NCBI GenBank assembly: GCA_008690995.1
Contig: VRMN01000014.1
Location: 1 to 64,000 of the forward strand
Length of the DNA stretch: 64,000 bases
Direction of reading: 5' to 3'
Source: Porphyridium purpureum
Taxonomy: Eukaryota; Rhodophyta; Bangiophyceae; Porphyridiales; Porphyridiaceae
Position numbers and translations under genes: made by a program. The first letter of the stretch is position 1, and each line of letters begins with the position of its first letter. Positions 11,707 through 22,061 of this stretch are shown one piece after another. The notes beneath the pieces were generated by a model. That model was not told the origin of the DNA. It was given only the letters and a program-made list of their open reading frames with translations, and searched no databases.

Positions 11707-14700
11707 CTCCTCCTTCCGATCTGAGGGACGCGTAACATAGTCCAACACCTGATATGACCTTCCGGAAACAAAGGTTTTGTCATCAAGTCGGACACGTTTT
11801 CCCCCGTCCTCACATATTCCAATCTCACCAGCTTTTGCTTCTCGCAAACTTGGTGTATCCACGCCAAGTCCGTGGCTCTGGTCACTGCCATGTGATGCAA
11901 CTTTGGCGAGTAGCCCATCTTGACCGCACGGAGAACAACTTGACTATCACAAAGCAGGGTCAACGCATAATCACCCTCCTGCACGCTTCGAAGAAACGAC
12001 AATGCCGGAAACAGAGACAACTGCACCGCTTCTTCCAGAGCGGCCATCTCAGACTCAGAGGTCGAAGAGCTCACAAAGCGTTGCCTTCTGGAGCTCCAGT
12101 CGACCAGATACTTGTTTCCACCCGCGACCAAGTACGTCACTCGTCCAGACGTCGACTTGCGCGTTTCCGGACATCCAGCGAAGTCGGCATCAGCATAGCC
12201 CAAGACGCTTACGTCACCGACCTTCAATGACGTCATCCGCAAATACTCAAGTGGTTCACGAGGAACCTTCAAGTATTGCATGACGCGAACCAGGAGTCTC
12301 TCAGCTGCGACGTTCCAGCTATCCACGTACCGAGCCACCACTCCAACTGCGTACGAGATATCCGGTCTGACCGTCCTGGCCAACCACAGCAGCCGCCCAA
12401 CATGCTCGCGTATTTTCAGATGTCCATGTTCGACTTGAACATCCAATACAGCGTCAGCATTCATCTTCTCACCTGGTGATTTCACCGCTCGCAGCACCTG
12501 CCCAAGTTCTTCTTCGAATTCCTTCACCACCAAAGCTTGGTAGTGATCATGATCCAACGAAAGCCGTGCCGCCGACTCCGAGATCGTGAGACCTAGGAAC
12601 CTCAACGGGGTACCTTCCGAGAGGACTTCTGGCTCCTTCTCAATGAGGAACTCTGACCTCAACTCTCGAAATATCTCACCCCGATCCTTCTCGGCACACG
12701 CGAGCAGGCCATCATCGACATACAAGGCCAAGAGTGCAACAGATGCACTTCCCGCCATCTTTTTCACGTATACATTCTTCTCGCCGTGAATCAAATCCCA
12801 CCCGAACTTCTGAAGTTTTCTGCGGGCATCGATGGAAAAGTCAGACCCGCTTCTTGGCAAGCCATAAAGCGCCCTTCTCAAGCGAACGAGAAGTCCATCA
12901 CCCCCTCCTGGAACATGAGGGGGCAACATGGCAAACGTCGGTGGTCCTGACAAGTCAGCGTGTAAGTACGCCGACGTCACATCGAACGACACGATTTTCA
13001 ATCCCAGGATCGCGGCCAAAGCTATCAACATTCTGATTGCAGACAGGCCCGCGGGCACCTCATAGTCAAACACATCCTGAGTGACCTTCCCTGAGGCATC
13101 CCAAATCCTATTTCCACCAGCAACAAGCCGACACTTGACCTTGCGAAACTCCTCCGGAAGCTCAGCGAACTTCAATCCGAATATAAAGTGTGTCCGCACA
13201 AATCGTGCGCCTGGGACCTTGAGAGCTTCTTCCCTTGAAATAGGTTGCTCATCCCATACCTTGAATCGAATCATCAAGTCCACTTCTTTTTGCATGGCTT
13301 CTCTTCCAGCCGAAGAAGCCAGAGCTTGGCTCGTCTGCAACAAAGTTGTCAAGTTCAATTGCGGTGTTTCTGGAGCAACTCCTGCGCGTTGCCTCCAATT
13401 TTCCTCCGAGAGGCCCATATTATGAGCCCGGGCTCGCACATCCTTTCCGTTTCTTGAATCGCGGAACACTGCCTTGTATTCTTGCAGAGTTCTTTCCCAC
13501 TTCCCCCAGCCAAAGAGCCGTAAGCCATCCATGATGGCCTGATCCTCTTCCCGGCTCCAAGATACCCTGGGTTTTCGTTTCCCCCTTCTTCCAACAGGTA
13601 GGGGAACATCCTCCTCCAAGTTCCCGGATTCACGCGCCTCGGCCGTATTCGTAGGCAACACCATAGTCTCTTGACTATCCGGTTCTTCCTGCCTAGAGTG
13701 AAAGTCGATTTCACCCTCACGTGCCGAGACCTCCTCGTCATCCCTTGTTTCCAAAGTCCGCATTGGAAACACTTCAGGGAACGCCTTGAAGTCCTGAGTG
13801 CGAGTCAGCCTCGGTGCCGCACTCGTCCACTCCTCCTGAGGAAGGACCCAGATTGCCAGCGGATGCTCCGCAACTCCAACAAGGACTCCAATCTTTCCTC
13901 TGGGTGCATACTTGTTCTCAGGTTGATCATTCTTGAACACCACCTTGCATCCAAATGGTACTGCTACCTTCCCCCGCTTCCATCTCTCACCGTACCTCAT
14001 TTCATACGGAGACTTCCCAGACCTCTTGTCTGGGTGCAGCCGATTGAACATGAAGACGAAATGCTGAGCGGCATGCAAAAACCACCGCTTTCCCAGCCCA
14101 GACTGCAGGAGATTTGCTCGTACCCCCTGATTCAAAGTATGATGGAAACGTTCCTGTTCAGCGTGGCTATTTGGTCTATGTGGGACGCCAATCTCATGCT
14201 TCACGAGATTCTCCCGTACCAAATTGCTCACATTTCCCCTGAACTCGTTTCCATCATCTGTCCTCAGTACCTTTGGCCATCCTCGCCCGGCTTGCACGCT
14301 TGTCCAAGCTTCAGCAACCGCCGTATGCGTTTTGGCTCTCAATCCTGCCAGTGTGGCCCACCTCGTCGCTCTATCGATGTGCGTCAGTATATACTTTGCT
14401 CCATCGATGGCTTCCACGTTACGTCCGGGCTCCACCAGGTCGATCCCAACTTCGTCATTGAACGACAAAGTGGACAAGTCCTTCTCCAGCCTTCTTGCTG
14501 GTCGGCTCTTGATCTTGGCCACAACACACGTCTCACAATCATCCCGCATCGGCATGTAAGTCAACGCATGTTCCATCCCGGCCATCTTTCCTTCGACCCC
14601 TTCACTGGCACTCTCCTCTTCTCCATCGTACGCTTGATTTCCGCTTGACTCGGAAAGAGCGTCCACGACATTCACCATCGCACAATCTTCCACATTTTCA

Positions 14701-15197
14701 AGTCCCAAGTCCATCGAACCCCTCTGCCAATCAATCCTCGGGTTCACGCGACTCAGCCAGTCCCACCCGAGAATTGCATCCATTTGCAGCGGTCCGACAT
14801 AAAACTTGACCGGCCCTTTCCAGAACCCAAGATCAACATGCTGCAACACCGGGCCATGCACTAAGACACTTTGCCCACCCGCAAGCTTGACCATTCCGTT
14901 CTCGCGCCCTTCAAATCTGCCGACAAAGCGAGATCCAAGAAAATTGTGCGATGCTCCGCTGTCCACCAGAAATTGGACAGACTCGCCATCTAAAGTTCCA
15001 CGCTTGTAGAGCAACCTCGACGCCGCATCAGCGCGCCAGACCTCACCTACAAAGCCCATCCCGGGAGGTTCCGTTCCCCTCGAGTGCACCTCCCAACTTC
15101 TCCCTCGAGGTTTTAGTTTTCCGGGCCTCCCGCCAAGTGCCCATTCCGCTTTGGGCAATTGGGTTTGATGTGGCCGCGCTGCCCGCAATGGTAGCAT
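11697..15197 (-). CDS. Element B pol polyprotein with Myb domain (left copy)
   Basis: One open frame of 1166 codons. In order: protease (VDSGASHNFLGSRF), integrase zinc region (HALTYMPMRDDCETC), DDE core (EVGIDLVEPG, RTDDGNEF, NSHAEQERFHH), a Myb/SANT domain (about 13413-13568), RT (RFVRTHFIFGLKF; ALYVDDGLLAC), and RNase H (YADADFAGC; SSSTSESEMAALEE). It starts inside the end of gag in another frame, overlapping by about 85 bases, so expression probably uses ribosomal frameshifting, as some copia elements do. The sequence is nearly identical to the right copy at 51082-54582. Confidence 0.95.
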   Translation of the reverse strand: MLPLRAARPHQTQLPKAEWALGGRPGKLKPRGRSWEVHSRGTEPPGMGFVGEVWRADAASRLLYKRGTLDGESVQFLVDSGASHNFLGSRFVGRFEGRENGMVKLAGGQSVLVHGPVLQHVDLGFWKGPVKFYVGPLQMDAILGWDWLSRVNPRIDWQRGSMDLGLENVEDCAMVNVVDALSESSGNQAYDGEEESASEGVEGKMAGMEHALTYMPMRDDCETCVVAKIKSRPARRLEKDLSTLSFNDEVGIDLVEPGRNVEAIDGAKYILTHIDRATRWATLAGLRAKTHTAVAEAWTSVQAGRGWPKVLRTDDGNEFRGNVSNLVRENLVKHEIGVPHRPNSHAEQERFHHTLNQGVRANLLQSGLGKRWFLHAAQHFVFMFNRLHPDKRSGKSPYEMRYGERWKRGKVAVPFGCKVVFKNDQPENKYAPRGKIGVLVGVAEHPLAIWVLPQEEWTSAAPRLTRTQDFKAFPEVFPMRTLETRDDEEVSAREGEIDFHSRQEEPDSQETMVLPTNTAEARESGNLEEDVPLPVGRRGKRKPRVSWSREEDQAIMDGLRLFGWGKWERTLQEYKAVFRDSRNGKDVRARAHNMGLSEENWRQRAGVAPETPQLNLTTLLQTSQALASSAGREAMQKEVDLMIRFKVWDEQPISREEALKVPGARFVRTHFIFGLKFAELPEEFRKVKCRLVAGGNRIWDASGKVTQDVFDYEVPAGLSAIRMLIALAAILGLKIVSFDVTSAYLHADLSGPPTFAMLPPHVPGGGDGLLVRLRRALYGLPRSGSDFSIDARRKLQKFGWDLIHGEKNVYVKKMAGSASVALLALYVDDGLLACAEKDRGEIFRELRSEFLIEKEPEVLSEGTPLRFLGLTISESAARLSLDHDHYQALVVKEFEEELGQVLRAVKSPGEKMNADAVLDVQVEHGHLKIREHVGRLLWLARTVRPDISYAVGVVARYVDSWNVAAERLLVRVMQYLKVPREPLEYLRMTSLKVGDVSVLGYADADFAGCPETRKSTSGRVTYLVAGGNKYLVDWSSRRQRFVSSSTSESEMAALEEAVQLSLFPALSFLRSVQEGDYALTLLCDSQVVLRAVKMGYSPKLHHMAVTRATDLAWIHQVCEKQKLVRLEYVRTGENVSDLMTKPLFPEGHIRCWTMLRVPQIGRRSMD
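13413..13568 (-). other. Myb/SANT (telobox-like) domain inside element B pol
   Basis: About 52 residues between integrase and RT carry a single Myb repeat: SWSREEDQAIMDGL, then LFGWGKWERTL, then F-x-x-S-R and KDVRARAHNMGL. The W-x-x-E-E-D start and FGxGxW turn are Myb/SANT hallmarks. The last helix resembles the VDLKDKWRN telobox of TRF-type telomere proteins. It is preceded by a basic patch (RRGKRKPR). Element A lacks it. DNA binding is predicted from family knowledge; telomere preference is inference. Confidence 0.75.
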
Positions 15198-16069
15198 CTG
15201 ACTTTGCCCATGTCCGCATGCTTGCGCTTCTCCGGCTGGCGTTTCTCCACGACGCCCAAATCCATTGGCGCCGTCCCGGCATACGACGAGCTGTTCCGGT
15301 AGTTTGGACTCGAGGCGCCATGAAAAGCCTCCCTCATGTCTCCTCCAAACCTACCAACCTGCTCCGCAGCCAACGCCGCCCTCAGCGACTCTTCCAGCGT
15401 CTTCGTGTCCTGACGCGCCACCTCAAGGCGAAGCTTCTCCTTCAGGCCGAGAGTGAAGATGGTGTTGAGCTCGGCATCTGTCACACTATCCACGGACAGA
15501 GCCACCATCCTCAGGCGCTGCTCAAACTCAGCAACAGTCATCTTGCCCTGCTTCAGCTGATACAAGTTCGTTCGAGCAGTCAGGTATGCCTGCGGCGGCT
15601 CAAATGCCGTCCGCACGAAGCTCGCGAACGCATTCCAACCGGACTCGGCCAATGCCATCCTCTGTTCTTCAGGGCGAGCTGCCCACAACAGCGCGGCATC
15701 CTTCTCAAAGAAGCGCGACGCTACGATCACCTTCTGCGACTCGAGCGCTCCAGCTGGCATGCACATGTCCAAGTCTTGCTTCATCCTCGACAACCACTCG
15801 TTCACAACGAGTTTGTCGCGCTGTCCGTCGTATTTCCTCAAGCTGCGTCCAATCAGCGATGCAACGGTCCTTTCCGTCTCGCCGGGACCAGCTGACACAG
15901 ATGCCTGATGCATCACATTCTGCAGCATCTCCTGCAAGAGGCGATTTCCCTCCTGCAGCTGCACAATCATCATTTCTTGTCCTCCGATACGAGCATGAAG
16001 CTGGTTGAAAGCTTCAATCCACGACGCGCCGCCCTGCAGGCCCTGCACGTCCATTCCCTCAGAATCCAT
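15113..16069 (-). CDS. Element B Gag, with CCHC zinc knuckle (left)
   Basis: A Gag of 318 residues, open throughout. It starts at the first ATG after the primer-binding site (MDSEGMDVQG). It has a retrotrans_gag-like central region closely similar to that of element A and ends with the nucleocapsid knuckle CYHCGQRGHIKPNC. Pol begins in another frame within the knuckle region. Confidence 0.93.
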   Translation of the reverse strand: MDSEGMDVQGLQGGASWIEAFNQLHARIGGQEMMIVQLQEGNRLLQEMLQNVMHQASVSAGPGETERTVASLIGRSLRKYDGQRDKLVVNEWLSRMKQDLDMCMPAGALESQKVIVASRFFEKDAALLWAARPEEQRMALAESGWNAFASFVRTAFEPPQAYLTARTNLYQLKQGKMTVAEFEQRLRMVALSVDSVTDAELNTIFTLGLKEKLRLEVARQDTKTLEESLRAALAAEQVGRFGGDMREAFHGASSPNYRNSSSYAGTAPMDLGVVEKRQPEKRKHADMGKVRCYHCGQRGHIKPNCPKRNGHLAGGPEN

Positions 16070-16091
16070 CTTCGCCGATGCGATGATACCA

Positions 16092-16898
16092 CTTTAAATT
16101 CTCGCACGCTTGATGATGACAAGCGCACGAACCCGGATGACACAACCCTTCTCAGATGACCGAACCCCAGCAACACGACGCACACAGCACAGAGAACACA
16201 ACCACACGACGCACACAACACAGACGACGAATACCCGGGGCGTGGAAAATCCAACGTATAGGGCCTCTACTATTGCCCTTCGCGTCGGCACAGACAGCAC
16301 CGGTCTCGACAGGGGCAGGGTGTCGTAACGGACAAAGCCGCCGTCTGCCTTCAGTGCTCTAAGAGCACCGAAACCCCCAGACACGATGTGCTGCTGGCTC
16401 TGCTACACAGGCTCAGCAAAAGGCCCCACGCCTTCCGACGACCACGCCCAGGCACCCGACACCAAAGAACAAACTCCTCTTTTATTCTCTGTGTCCTACT
16501 CCCTTGCCTCTCCTTCTTCCGCTCTAAAGAAAATCCGGGGAACCGCACAGGCCCGCGCCCATTATATACCCCGCCGTCCTTGCTGTCCTTGACGCGGAAG
16601 GGAGAAATTATTTCTCCCAAAGGCTGGGCTTTCCTCCGTTCGTTCCACAGAACGAAGCCACAGCCAGCCACGTCAGCAAGCGGCTCAATGGGTGCTGGCC
16701 GGCCGCCAAGCGGCTCCTGCTTCCCTCGGACACGCGACTCCGGCTCCTCGGGGCGAAAGACAACAATGCACAAACCAGAGGTACAGGGTAAAAAACCACG
16801 TGGGCGAAAAAGCCCCTGTACCTCAAACAATTCCGAGACGCCGTACCTCCGGGTGTACACCCAGGGCGTCTCTCGGACCGGAACACTTTTAATCCATG
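16092..16898 (-). repeat. 5' LTR of element B (left)
   Basis: An LTR of about 807 bp, nearly identical to its partner 3' LTR except for an extra repeat of about 30 bp near 16180-16218. The five bases outside it (16899-16903) match the duplication beyond the 3' LTR, so this is the original insertion boundary. Confidence 0.9.
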
Positions 16899-16965
16899 CA
16901 TGGCCCTTGCTGTCGTACTGTATGCGAGAAGATTCGGAACGAGCTTGTCACGCCCGATAGTGCGA

Positions 16966-17391
16966 CTAAGACTCCAAAAGGCAGTCGGGAGCAGTGTTTT
17001 TTTCACTCGCCTCGGCCTCTTGTCGCTTGGCGTGTGACAGCAACGTCCGCAAGGGCTCGTTTGATCTTTCGCTATTTTGTTGAACCAGTGCGCATTCGTC
17101 GGCACCGCGTCCAATGAAAAAAAAATCCTTAATGCGGAGATCACGTTCCTCGCGCACACATATGAATATCTGATCAGCGACCAACCTTGCCAGTACTCCA
17201 AAACGTCTCATCCATTTCGTCTGAACCGAAAGGGCCAATGCATCAGATTTAAAGCCTGAAGTAATGACGCATCCGGTGCTCAGATGCATGCTCGTGCATA
17301 CTATGTGCAGAAGTTTCACTCCGTCGATGAAGACAAAGTCTGCATGCATAGAATCATTGAATGACGTCTCTGTGTCTACGGATAACTTCAA
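16966..17391 (-). mobile_element. Integrase-like remnant, probably upstream part of E
   Basis: An open stretch of 141 codons on the minus strand with integrase-core-like sequence (DFVFIDGVKLLHIVCTSMHL, resembling the first catalytic aspartate region of copia-type integrases). Strand and position just upstream of element B fit the E remnant having been split by the B insertion. It is a fossil, absent from the right arm. The adjoining 17392-17800 holds no part I can assign. Confidence 0.5.
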
Positions 17392-17803
17392 GCCCGTACG
17401 GTGACCGCAATACTACGTCCAAATCCCACAATCTTGACAAAGCTGTCCGAATGTCTTGACCTCATCGAATGTCATCGGCTTGCTCGTTCAACTCGGCAAA
17501 TGCTCAATTTTCTTGTAATGCGCTAACCCTAAACGCATGTAAATGTTTGGCTTTTCGTTGGCAGTACAACACAGTATTGTGTCGATCTTTTCCCCCTTTC
17601 CGCTGGAAATCACAAAATGTCAACCGTCGTACGAAAGGTCGCGTGTCGACCAGGGCGATTTGAATTAGCATGGATTATTTGAGTTCGAGTTGTTTCTCGA
17701 GAAATGCCAGTCCAAGGAAAAGTGGACGCTCCGCATGAAACTTTTGCTGTGCATCCTTGGTTGTGGTGGTCCGCCTTCACAAAGCATCCGCACACGAATT
17801 CTG

Positions 17804-20800
17804 TTACAGCGCATGCTTGGGTTCCAGAGTCGCAGATTGCAGCGTCTCTTGTTCTACATCACGCCGCTCCATCACGACTGGGAGATTCGTGACGCTCGGA
17901 ACGTCCCTCTGCTCAGCCACTCCAACTGCCACCTTACCATCCGGTGTCACAGATGCTTTGCTCGACATCATCGCATGCTCTAGATCCCGTCTCGCACCAT
18001 CTTCCATCGACTCTTCCCAATCGCCCTCCAGCATGTCTGGGAGTTCGTTTTCCGACTGTTCTTCCAACTCTCCCTCTTCGCCTGCGCCCTCCGCGGGGAG
18101 CCCTTGCTGTTGCTCGTCCAGGCTGACGCTCGCATTTCCCTCGATGCCGACTTCCACTTGCCCTCTTGTCGCCGCGAGCTCGTTGAGCCTATCAAGTACA
18201 AAATCAGGCGTCGGCAAACTAGTCCAGCTTTGCCGCACAGTCATTGCTACTGTATTCAGATTCAAGAAGTTCCACGCCCCGGACAAGTTTTCAGTGGGAT
18301 GTAGTGCGATGCACCCCACTGTGCGCTCCGCCATGCTATTGTCCACATGCGCGGCGTGCACTTCCACGTAGTCCCCGAACCCGAGGGCAAGGTCCCTTTG
18401 CGCGTCCAATACACGACCCGTCATCTCCTCTTTCGGGGACCTACCCGAAAGAGCGCCACTGGACACACTGCTCTGCAGGCCATGTATGCGCTGAACGCAA
18501 TATTCAACAAGGGCAGGCCCGAGCAGGCGAGGCAACACAAACGGCAACCCGCTGATCACCGCGCGGGCACGTTCTTTCACCAGTCGAATGCCGCGCTCGG
18601 CTGCTTGAACCGCTTCCCCTGCCCCGATCAACTCTGGCAATATCCCGTTCTCGTGCATCCAGTCAACCACGGCCTTTACGCCACTCTCTCGATCCGAGTG
18701 TATCATTCTCACGATCACTTGGTGCCCACGCAACGTCTTCAGCTGCTTCGTCAGGGCCGCGTGAATGTCCTCCGCTGATTGGTTCCTAATTGGCGTGGCC
18801 ATGAAAAACTGAAATGGTTTGACTACTGAAATCAAGAACAGGTTTCGGTCCACGGCCATAATATCGCAACACATTTGTGCGTCCCTGAACGGCATCGTCA
18901 GAGGAGCTTCGGGCACGGCAGGTGTTTTGTGACCCGTCGTACGTCCTTTCAAGGCAGGAAGTGCAGGTCCCCAGAGCGCGATGCTTCTATCGATGTCGCG
19001 TACTGTCACATCGCAGTTCTTGATCGCACCGCTAATCATTCCTTGCCTCACCGCGCGAATAGAAGGATATCCTAGTTTCCGCACGAGTTCCAAAGCCTCT
19101 TTCGCCGCAGCCACCTGCCTCGGTGTGAATTGTGCCTCGCGCTCACCGACCGTGGTCAGTATGGCTGGGCACGCCGCCGCTCTTCGCGTGTTGGCAGAGT
19201 CGAGGGTGTTGTCTCTATTAGTATAAATGAAGTCGGGTCGCATTTGAAAGTAAGATGCAGATTTACTGTCGCTCACTCTAAAGCAATTAGAGTTCGCTCA
19301 GTAGTCTACTCTGTATCCATCCGCTCGCAACTTACCCAGCGAAACAACATTTCCTCCCACGCGATGCGACGTGTATGCGACGCCATACCTTCCCAATCCT
19401 TCTCGTTTCAGCAGCAGTCCAGACGACGAGTCTATCCCACTCACCAACAGGTGACAGTCAGACTCTTTCACGTCCGCCAGCAGACTACTGTCCCGATATA
19501 TGTGGTCGCTCGAGCACGTGTCGAGTCCCACTTCTCCATGGTCAAACACGGCATTCTGCATCACTGTCGCACGGTGGGTCCGTTCAGGACCCAACGTGCC
19601 GCCCCGTCACTCATCGTTTTCAGACGTGCTTTCGTCGTCCAGCACGCTTAGCCCGCCAAGCAGTGCGGCCCCCGTCTTCTTCTTGTACTTACGGTGGGCG
19701 CGCACAGGCGCATCACGTTCGGCCATCAGCGAGGCAACTTGCTCCTTCAGCAGAGCTATGGTCTCCTCTTCCGGGTGCGCTCGGCGGCCGGCCGCAGGTG
19801 CGGCGACGTCGCAATTTGCAAACATGTGCCCGAACTGGCCGCAACCATAGCATTTGCCTTTAAATGCTCTGTCGGGCTTTGCCGCTTTTGCATCCTCGGT
19901 GTCGCTGTCACTCTCCCGAGCACCACCCGCGGCGAATGTTGTGCCGGGGCGAGGGCGGTTTTGCCACATGGGCGACACGTACTCGCCTACCTCGAACACC
20001 GCCTCTTCAACCGTGTTCATGTCGGTCTGAGAGTTCTTCAACCACACTACCGGCTCTCGGTACTGCGTGCTCATCTGAAGCTTGCCCAGGAAGTCCACGG
20101 TCTGTCGCGCCTGATCGGGAGGTGCCTCCCCGACCACAATCATGGCTCGGATCGCTGCATAAAACCTGCCCTTGAACGCCGTCAACCCTTCGCCAACACC
20201 CACCGCGAGCGAATCGTAATGCTTCCTGGCGTGGCTCTGATTCCCAACCAAGCTTTTCGCTCCCTTCGTCAGATGTGTCGACAGTATGGCCTCCAGCAGC
20301 TTCTTCGGGTCGTTCCCGTCCACCATGACAGCTTCCATACCTGCAACCCTGACAATCGCTGCTTCCGACTCCAAGCTCAGTTGGCCTCTGATGAGCCCGA
20401 ACACTTGCCTTTTGTGTTCTTCCTGCTCGTTCGTTTTCTTGTAGTAATGTGCTATCTGGTGCTTGACCCTTTCTCAGGCCACGAAGGACTCAACGCTCGA
20501 CGGATCTACAATCATGGCCTCACCCTGGCCAATGACGGAGATGTCTTCATACACTGGGTATGTCATTCCACCTTCCCCAAGATAGAAAAGACGCGCTACT
20601 TCGCCGTGCTCTCGCTGCGAGTGCGTCTCCAGTGCATTAAACCAAGTCACAACCTCAACCGCTGGAAGTTCGCCGCGCGGTAGGTAGCGCAAGGTCGGCA
20701 ATTTGGCAACCCCCCGGTCTGCTGCTTGCCTGTCCTCGTCGACGTAAGGACTTTGTACCGCGCCGCGGCCCCGCCGCGCGCTCCTGCGCCGCCCCTTGCG

Positions 20801-20829
20801 GCCGCAGTTGGCTGTCCCTTGGGAGCCAT
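17804..20829 (-). mobile_element. Broken copia element C: gag and protease-integrase parts
   Basis: A minus-strand copia element related to D. Gag lies at about 19607-20829, starting at MAPKGQPTAAARGG, with a zinc knuckle CYGCGQFGHMFANC. The protease and GAG-pre-integrase/integrase region lies at about 17804-19594 (for example LELVRKLGYPSIRAVRQG and GEAVQAAERGIRLVKERARA). I recognise no RT or RNase H part before 17.8 kb, so the element is incomplete, with about two or more breaks. LTR ends could not be set: the region 20840-21120 may be its 5' LTR. Gag and integrase similarity to D places C and D in one lineage, distinct from A and B. Confidence 0.8.
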
Positions 20830-21784
20830 CGCAAAGAGTAACTTTGTGTTATGGTTTCTGTCACTATTGAGATGTTCGTTGAAATAAAGCAAACAAATTA
20901 TACTCGCCAGTGCAAAGTTACGCTTTCACTCCCTGAATCCGTAGCCGCACTTTTTCGTTGCACTGCCCCCCGGGCCGCTCTTCAGATCAAGCTTTTACAC
21001 CCAAAAAGTCCCAAACTTGCCATTGCTAAATTCCCCTGCTCGGGCACAGGAGCGCCGACCGCCACAGGACACGTGCATCAGCACAAGCATATAGATTGTT
21101 CTCAAAAAAGGCCTTGAGCGCATGAGCCAGGTCTGCCGCAATGCATAAGCTGTGCAGTGGCTTGTCGGCTCAAACTCAAACCCGCAACTTTGTTGGCATC
21201 CTGTGCACCAACTTGTGCTGCGTGAATTGTTTCTGGAGCAAGGCTGTTGGTGATTGGTATGGGGTACACCGCAAATTCTGGCGGGGTGACGATCCTGCGG
21301 CGATGTGCTTTATAGGAATGACCGGCGTTGTGTGCGGAGGGTTTGGCAAAGAGCTTTGATCTATTGTGAGAAGCGGAGCGCGGCAGTGGAAGGGGGGATC
21401 TGCCCGACAGCGGGCAAGGATAGAGGGAGTGTTAGTTTCTGTTTTACACCTTGAGAGTAAAAAAAAGCGTGTGTTAGTTTCGTACTTGACCACCATGTCC
21501 GCGAGAGATTTCTTAGCAGATTGTCGAGGAATAACGAGGGCGAGCAGGTTTAGTCCAGTCCTGCGCACAACGGAGTCCTGGAGCTCGGCGACAGTAGCGA
21601 GGCCAAAGCTGCTGCCGGAGATCACGGCGTCTGGCTCCCCGATTCACATCCCTCCAACTCTTTAGGCCATCCACCTTCCAGAGAGACCGTCTTTTCGTAA
21701 ATTACTCTTAGGTAGGGGCAGAGAAAAACGATAGTGAAAGTTACATCTTTGACCTTTCGTAAAGAAGTGGACGTTCGTCAGATT
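20830..21784. other. Between elements C and D: possible C LTR, otherwise unassigned
   Basis: The first part (to about 21120) lies where the 5' LTR of C should be, but no partner LTR exists in the window to prove it. From about 21170 to 21625 the minus strand has an open stretch of 149 codons whose first third looks protein-like (for example LQDSVVRRTGLNLLALVIPR) and whose remainder does not. I do not recognise it. Confidence 0.3.
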
Positions 21785-21789
21785 GGAAG

Positions 21790-22061
21790 CGTTGGGAATT
21801 CTTCTCTCCTCGCTCGTGTTCTGTGCACTCGAACTAATTTATCACGTTATAAAACTACAATTCTCGCACTTTCACGCCCTACCAAAAAGATCAGGGACCT
21901 CGGCACTGTTTGCGCCTCGTGCAGTCTCTACTTATGCAGCAAGTCAAACACGGCTTTCGCTCGTGCGATCCGGCCGAGCCCCCGTAACCGACAGTGAGCT
22001 TATGAGTACACTGATGGCTGTACATTGCCTCTCTCACGGCCATCGTGCTCGATCTTCAACA
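21790..22061 (-). repeat. 3' LTR of element D
   Basis: A 272-bp LTR matched to 27215-27789 after subtracting the insertion in the latter. A purine-rich tract (GAGTGAGGGAGTG on the minus strand) precedes it. Confidence 0.85.

Larger units (their letters stand above)
2296..16898 (-). repeat. Left arm of the large inverted repeat
   Basis: Each position x in 6930-16898 pairs with 66278-66279 minus x on the other strand, and each x in 2296-6454 with 66296 minus x. The arm contains A, E, the unnamed 2.2 kb and B, and continues left of the comparable range. By eye the arms differ at only a handful of places outside the satellite patch and the outer B 5' LTR. Confidence 0.93.
10929..16898 (-). mobile_element. 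Copia-type LTR retrotransposon, family B, left copy (looks whole)
   Basis: A complete-looking element on the minus strand: 5' LTR 16092-16898, primer-binding site TGGTATCATCGC, gag, overlapping pol, purine tract GGAAGGAGGAG, 3' LTR 10929-11706. The flanking 5-bp repeats (catgg on plus, CCATG on minus, at 10924-10928 and 16899-16903) match perfectly. Gag and pol are both open throughout, and the LTRs are nearly identical apart from an internal repeat of about 30 bp in the 5' LTR, so the insertion is recent. It sits inside remnant E. Its pol carries an extra Myb/SANT domain. Confidence 0.95.

Noticed and set aside
13671-14648. Long plus-strand frame opposite the B integrase region (and its mirror near 51631-52608)
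   Set aside because: Antisense shadow of pol; no recognisable domain, present only because pol is GC-biased.
16099-16362. Short His/Thr/Arg-rich frames in the B LTR
   Set aside because: They translate the internal LTR repeat and its surroundings and are not conserved as proteins.
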